Position numbers and translations under genes: made by a program. From NCBI RefSeq assembly GCF_006788895.1, contig NZ_VFRA01000001.1:1302001-1366000 (forward strand): a DNA stretch of 64,000 bases, given 5' to 3'. The DNA is from Rhodoglobus vestalii. GTDB taxonomy: Bacteria; Actinomycetota; Actinomycetes; Actinomycetales; Microbacteriaceae. Below the pieces are notes generated by a model. The model had not been told where the DNA came from. It was given only the letters and a program-made list of their open reading frames with translations, and did not search any database. Below are positions 61,251-64,000 of the stretch, piece by piece. Within the stretch, counting starts at the first letter, position 1; each line of letters starts with the position of its first letter.

Positions 61251-62252
61251 TTATTCGGATTCGCACTGCACAAGAGGATTATCAAACCCCTTGAGTCGAG
61301 ACGCGATTTGGATCATCGCGTGGTCGCGTTGCCGCACGTTCTCTTCCCAGCTGGCGAAGGGAAGATTTTGCTCGATGGCCTTCGCCACCGTGTTGATGGT
61401 GTCGGGGGTCCAGGGGTTTTCGTGCCCACGCTCGAGACCCAGGCGCGCATAGACGGGTCCCAGAACTTCGGAGTGCTGGCGGAGCCCCCCGCGCGTATTG
61501 AGCTCACTGGTAGTGAAGGGTCCGATGACTGACCAGCGGCGGCCGAGTCCTTCTCGCACGAGAGTGTCAACGTCGACAGCAGAGATCACGCCATCCTGTA
61601 CGAGACAGTAGGCCTCTCGGAGAAGCGCCCCCTGAAGACGGTTGAGGGCGAAGCCTTCGATCTCGCTGTTTAGGTGAACAGAGAAGATCTGTGCGCGCTT
61701 GAGAATTGACACCGTGGTGGCGACCGCCGTTGGGGAAGTGAATTCGGCAGGAACAACCTCGGCGACCCTCAAGAAGTAGGGGGGATTCGCCGGGTGGACA
61801 ACGAGACAGCGAGCCCGACCCGGCAGGTCGCTGGCGAACTTCGAGGAAGGAATCGTGGAGGTCGAACTGGCCAGCACAACATCGTGTGGCGTCAACTGAT
61901 CGAGCTGGCGAAAAAGCTCGCGCTTCACGTCAACATCCTCGACAACGCACTCCTGCACGTAGCCGACGCCAGAAACGGCGTCAGAGAGCTCTTCCCACAC
62001 GCTCATTCGCTCGAGGATTCCTGCGGTGGCCTGAGAAAGCAGTCCTGCACCCTCCATTTCGCTCAGAAGTGATTCGGCCGAAGCCAGTGCCGAGTCACGT
62101 CGCGTGTCATCAAGTTCACATATTCGTACGTTGATCCCCGCACACGCAAAGACAATTGACCAAGCAATTCCGATACTGCCGGCCCCGATCACCGCGACAG
62201 AATGGATCGGAAGATCTGCTCGTGCTTCTTCGGGAGTTGTCTCGGTTTTCAT
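61251..62252 (-). CDS. 3-hydroxyacyl-CoA dehydrogenase family protein (L-gulonate-3-dehydrogenase-like)
   Basis: This 333-residue NAD-binding enzyme begins with VAVIGAGSIGIAWSIVFACAGINV and has the family pieces VQECVVEDVDVKRELFRQLD and HPANPPYFLRVAEVVP. The latter resembles the L-gulonate 3-dehydrogenase/lambda-crystallin subgroup more than fatty-acid enzymes. ATG 62252 is preferred over a longer reading through the upstream gap. Two SDR genes follow it upstream on the same strand, suggesting a small catabolic unit. Confidence 0.87.
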   Translation of the reverse strand: MKTETTPEEARADLPIHSVAVIGAGSIGIAWSIVFACAGINVRICELDDTRRDSALASAESLLSEMEGAGLLSQATAGILERMSVWEELSDAVSGVGYVQECVVEDVDVKRELFRQLDQLTPHDVVLASSTSTIPSSKFASDLPGRARCLVVHPANPPYFLRVAEVVPAEFTSPTAVATTVSILKRAQIFSVHLNSEIEGFALNRLQGALLREAYCLVQDGVISAVDVDTLVREGLGRRWSVIGPFTTSELNTRGGLRQHSEVLGPVYARLGLERGHENPWTPDTINTVAKAIEQNLPFASWEENVRQRDHAMIQIASRLKGFDNPLVQCESE

Positions 62253-62274
62253 CTGTGTGTGGCCTATCTCAGAA

Positions 62275-62283
62275 GGGGGGGGG
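62275..62283. repeat. nine-G homopolymer tract
   Basis: Nine consecutive G residues (C on the coding strand) lie in the 59-bp gap between the SDR stop and the dehydrogenase start. It is a potential slippage site and unusual in this window. Confidence 0.8.
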
Positions 62284-62311
62284 TCGCGCGGCAGGGATGC
62301 AGCAAAGATTG

Positions 62312-63082
62312 TTAGCGGATGTATGACGCACCGTTGAGGTCGATGGTCGACCCTGTCAAGCTCGGGCATCGATCGGTCGCTAGGAATGCTGAGAGCTCAG
62401 CGACTTCCTGGGGGTCGACATGCCGCCCCCTCGCGAGCCCGTCTGCAGTGGCTTGGATTTCGGTGGGGTGTTGGCCTGAGGTGCCCATCCCTGCGCCGAC
62501 GACACCCGGTGCTATGACGTAGACGCGCACCCCCTGACGTACGTAAGAGCGTGCGAGCGTTTGAGAAAAGTTGCGGAGCGCAGCCTTTGAGGCCGCGTAA
62601 GCGTTTGTCTCAGGAAAGCGGGAGCCCTGCTCAGCAGCCCAACTGGAGATTGCAATGATGGTGCCGTACCCCCTTTCAGAGAACGAACGCGCGGCCTCTC
62701 GCATCAGGGTCGCGGCACCCAAAACGTTGACCTGGAAGGAGCGTTCCCAGCCGGCATCCCAGGCGTCATTGTCGTCGTCGGTGAGCGAAGTGGGTGCCAT
62801 CACAGCAGCGTTCACCACCAACGTGTCTATCGCGTGCCAGGCTTCTGCGCGCTGCCACAGTTCGCGGGCAGAGTCTGGGGAGTTGATATCGGCGTGAAGC
62901 AGAGCAGCTCGGCCGGTCTTGGCAGAAACGAGGGCGTCTGCCGCTTCCGCCTCGCGGCTCCGAAACGTTCCCGCGACGCGCGCTCCGCGATCGACGAAGG
63001 TTGCCGCTATGCGGGAACCAATCGCCCCGGAGACACCGGTGATGAGTGCAGTTCGGTCGTCAAGGCTCAGGCCATTAGTCAC
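62312..63082 (-). CDS. SDR-family oxidoreductase
   Basis: This 256-residue classical SDR has the NAD-binding ALITGVSGAIGSRIA, catalytic serine ISSWAAEQG and YAASKAALRNFSQ. The family Rossmann and active-site motifs are intact. It probably oxidises an alcohol or keto group of a small metabolite in the same pathway as the flanking dehydrogenases. Confidence 0.9.
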   Translation of the reverse strand: MTNGLSLDDRTALITGVSGAIGSRIAATFVDRGARVAGTFRSREAEAADALVSAKTGRAALLHADINSPDSARELWQRAEAWHAIDTLVVNAAVMAPTSLTDDDNDAWDAGWERSFQVNVLGAATLMREAARSFSERGYGTIIAISSWAAEQGSRFPETNAYAASKAALRNFSQTLARSYVRQGVRVYVIAPGVVGAGMGTSGQHPTEIQATADGLARGRHVDPQEVAELSAFLATDRCPSLTGSTIDLNGASYIR

Positions 63083-63090
63083 AGTCGTTC

Positions 63091-63131
63091 CTCACTAGAC
63101 AGTTGATTCGCCTCATTAGACAGTTGATTCG
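63091..63131. repeat. 21-bp direct tandem repeat, candidate operator
   Basis: CTCACTAGACAGTTGATTCG (63091-63110) and CTCATTAGACAGTTGATTCG (63112-63131) differ at one base and are 21 bp apart, two helical turns. They lie just upstream of the SDR start at 63082, in the gap to the next SDR. The layout fits tandem regulator sites. Confidence 0.7.
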
Positions 63132-63152
63132 GGGAAGGTTGAGTTCGTTCAT

Positions 63153-63935
63153 CTACAACAGGCCCCCATCGATTGCGAGAAGCTGCCCGGTGATAGCCGC
63201 AGACTGGGAGCCCGACAGGAAGATCACTGCGTTGGAGATGTCATCTGGCGTAGCCAGTGCTCCTAAGGCGGTGAGCTTTTCGGATGCCCGGAGGGCCTCC
63301 GCCTGGCTGAGGCCGGTGACCTCACCTCGTGACTCAATGCGGCTCAAGAGTGCTTCCGTTGCGACGGGTCCTGGAGCGACGGCGTTTACCCTAATCCCCC
63401 GCGGGCCGAGCGATAGCGCTGCAGAACGAACCGCACCAAGGACCGCATGTTTGCTCGCAGCGTAGGCGAGCAGGTTGGGGTCACCACGCCAAGAATTAAG
63501 GGATCCGATCGCGACAATGGTTGACCCGCGCGGCATGGTTGGCACTACGTACTTCATTGTCGCGACGAAGCCGGTGAGGTTTACCGCCAGCGTTCGATTC
63601 AGCATTTCAAGGTCTATGTTGACGGGATCATGCCACTCCGGAACAATTCCCGCGGCGGCAACGAGGCCATTAAAGGGACCGTTTTTTTCAATATCAGCCT
63701 GAATGGTCTCGCGAAGGGCTGTCTCATTGGTGACATCCACCGCGACCGTGGGCCAAGCGTACGATTCTGAAGGGTCGACCGCACGGTCGAGGATTAGGCC
63801 CGAGGCGCCGGTTTCCGCAAGCCGCTTCACGATTGCCGCCCCGAGTCCGCGTGCTCCACCCGTCACAAGAAATCGGCGTGGGCCAAGCGCCGCGGGAACG
63901 GCAGTCGATCCGCGCGCTTCTTCTGCTTCGTCCAT
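63153..63935 (-). CDS. SDR-family oxidoreductase
   Basis: This 260-residue classical SDR has FLVTGGARGLGAAIV and YAASKHAVLGAVRS, and the ILFLSGSQSAAITGQLLAIDGG C-terminus (core SGSQSAAITGQ). Its N-terminal about 20 residues are Ala/Glu/Pro-rich, so the exact start is uncertain. It is probably co-transcribed with the neighbouring dehydrogenase genes. Confidence 0.88.
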   Translation of the reverse strand: MDEAEEARGSTAVPAALGPRRFLVTGGARGLGAAIVKRLAETGASGLILDRAVDPSESYAWPTVAVDVTNETALRETIQADIEKNGPFNGLVAAAGIVPEWHDPVNIDLEMLNRTLAVNLTGFVATMKYVVPTMPRGSTIVAIGSLNSWRGDPNLLAYAASKHAVLGAVRSAALSLGPRGIRVNAVAPGPVATEALLSRIESRGEVTGLSQAEALRASEKLTALGALATPDDISNAVIFLSGSQSAAITGQLLAIDGGLL

Positions 63936-63940
63936 TTCTC

Positions 63941-64000
63941 CTACAGTGCTTCGTCGGCGGATAAATGCGGTGCTGCGGTTCGCGGCACGACCCTCGCGAG
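63941..64000 (-). CDS. possible 3' end of an upstream gene (truncated by window)
   Basis: One minus-strand frame reads 19 codons to a TAG at 63941-63943 (ending SADEAL), right before the SDR start. This may be the tail of a gene beyond the window edge. Another frame stays open into the SDR start, so the call is weak. Confidence 0.25.
   Translation of the reverse strand, partial: LARVVPRTAAPHLSADEAL

Overview
The window comes from a high-GC actinobacterium, most likely a member of the Microbacteriaceae. The reasons are the codon usage and protein styles, GTG starts, several genes whose start codon lies 5-8 nt after a TANNNT-like -10 box (leaderless transcripts), a fused CydDC exporter, a fused MnhAB subunit, and a fused rhamnulose-1-phosphate aldolase/lactaldehyde dehydrogenase. 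No rRNA, tRNA, CRISPR array, insertion sequence or prophage was seen.

1-19.5 kb is a carbohydrate locus centred on L-rhamnose. On the + strand are rhaM (5' end outside the window), rhaI and a LacI regulator, and later a DeoR regulator, the fused aldolase/dehydrogenase and the rhamnulokinase. Between these halves sits an oppositely oriented, tightly overlapping operon (10.65 down to 2.66 kb). It encodes a phosphomannose-isomerase-like cupin, a DUF4432 epimerase-like protein, an ABC importer (ATPase, two permeases, binding lipoprotein) and a Gfo/Idh/MocA dehydrogenase. A second Gfo/Idh gene, a GntR regulator, L-lactate dehydrogenase and an MFS carrier follow. The logic is import, mutarotation, isomerisation, phosphorylation, aldol cleavage, lactaldehyde to L-lactate, then L-lactate to pyruvate.

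19.5-28.1 kb holds a BlaR/BlaI-type pair divergent from cydA-cydB-cydDC (cytochrome bd and its assembly exporter). Two identical dyad operators lie between them. An acyl-CoA-dehydrogenase-like gene converges on cydDC.

28.1-30.8 kb is a decayed defence/toxin-antitoxin patch: intact abiEi with a broken toxin partner, an orphan higA, hicAB, and the C-terminal stump of a type I restriction HsdR. Next come a TM2-domain protein with a duplicated extracellular module, two CNNM/CorC-type membrane proteins, and a complete Mrp (Mnh) Na+/H+ antiporter operon (41.2 to 34.9 kb).

41.3-49.1 kb is a set of small regulator-plus-effector units: XRE/membrane protein/quinone-reductase-like, MarR with two NAD(P)-binding proteins, MerR divergent from a SulP transporter, an MFS carrier and a deazaflavin-type reductase. 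49.1-58.8 kb holds a dimethylargininase-like hydrolase divergent from an Lrp regulator, then a polyamine operon potA-D-B-C with an amidohydrolase, a PuuB-like amine oxidase and a cupin. 58.9-64 kb holds a Fic protein, a membrane protein with a frameshifted ECF sigma gene, and a dehydrogenase cluster (3-hydroxyacyl-CoA-dehydrogenase-like plus two SDRs) that runs off the window edge.
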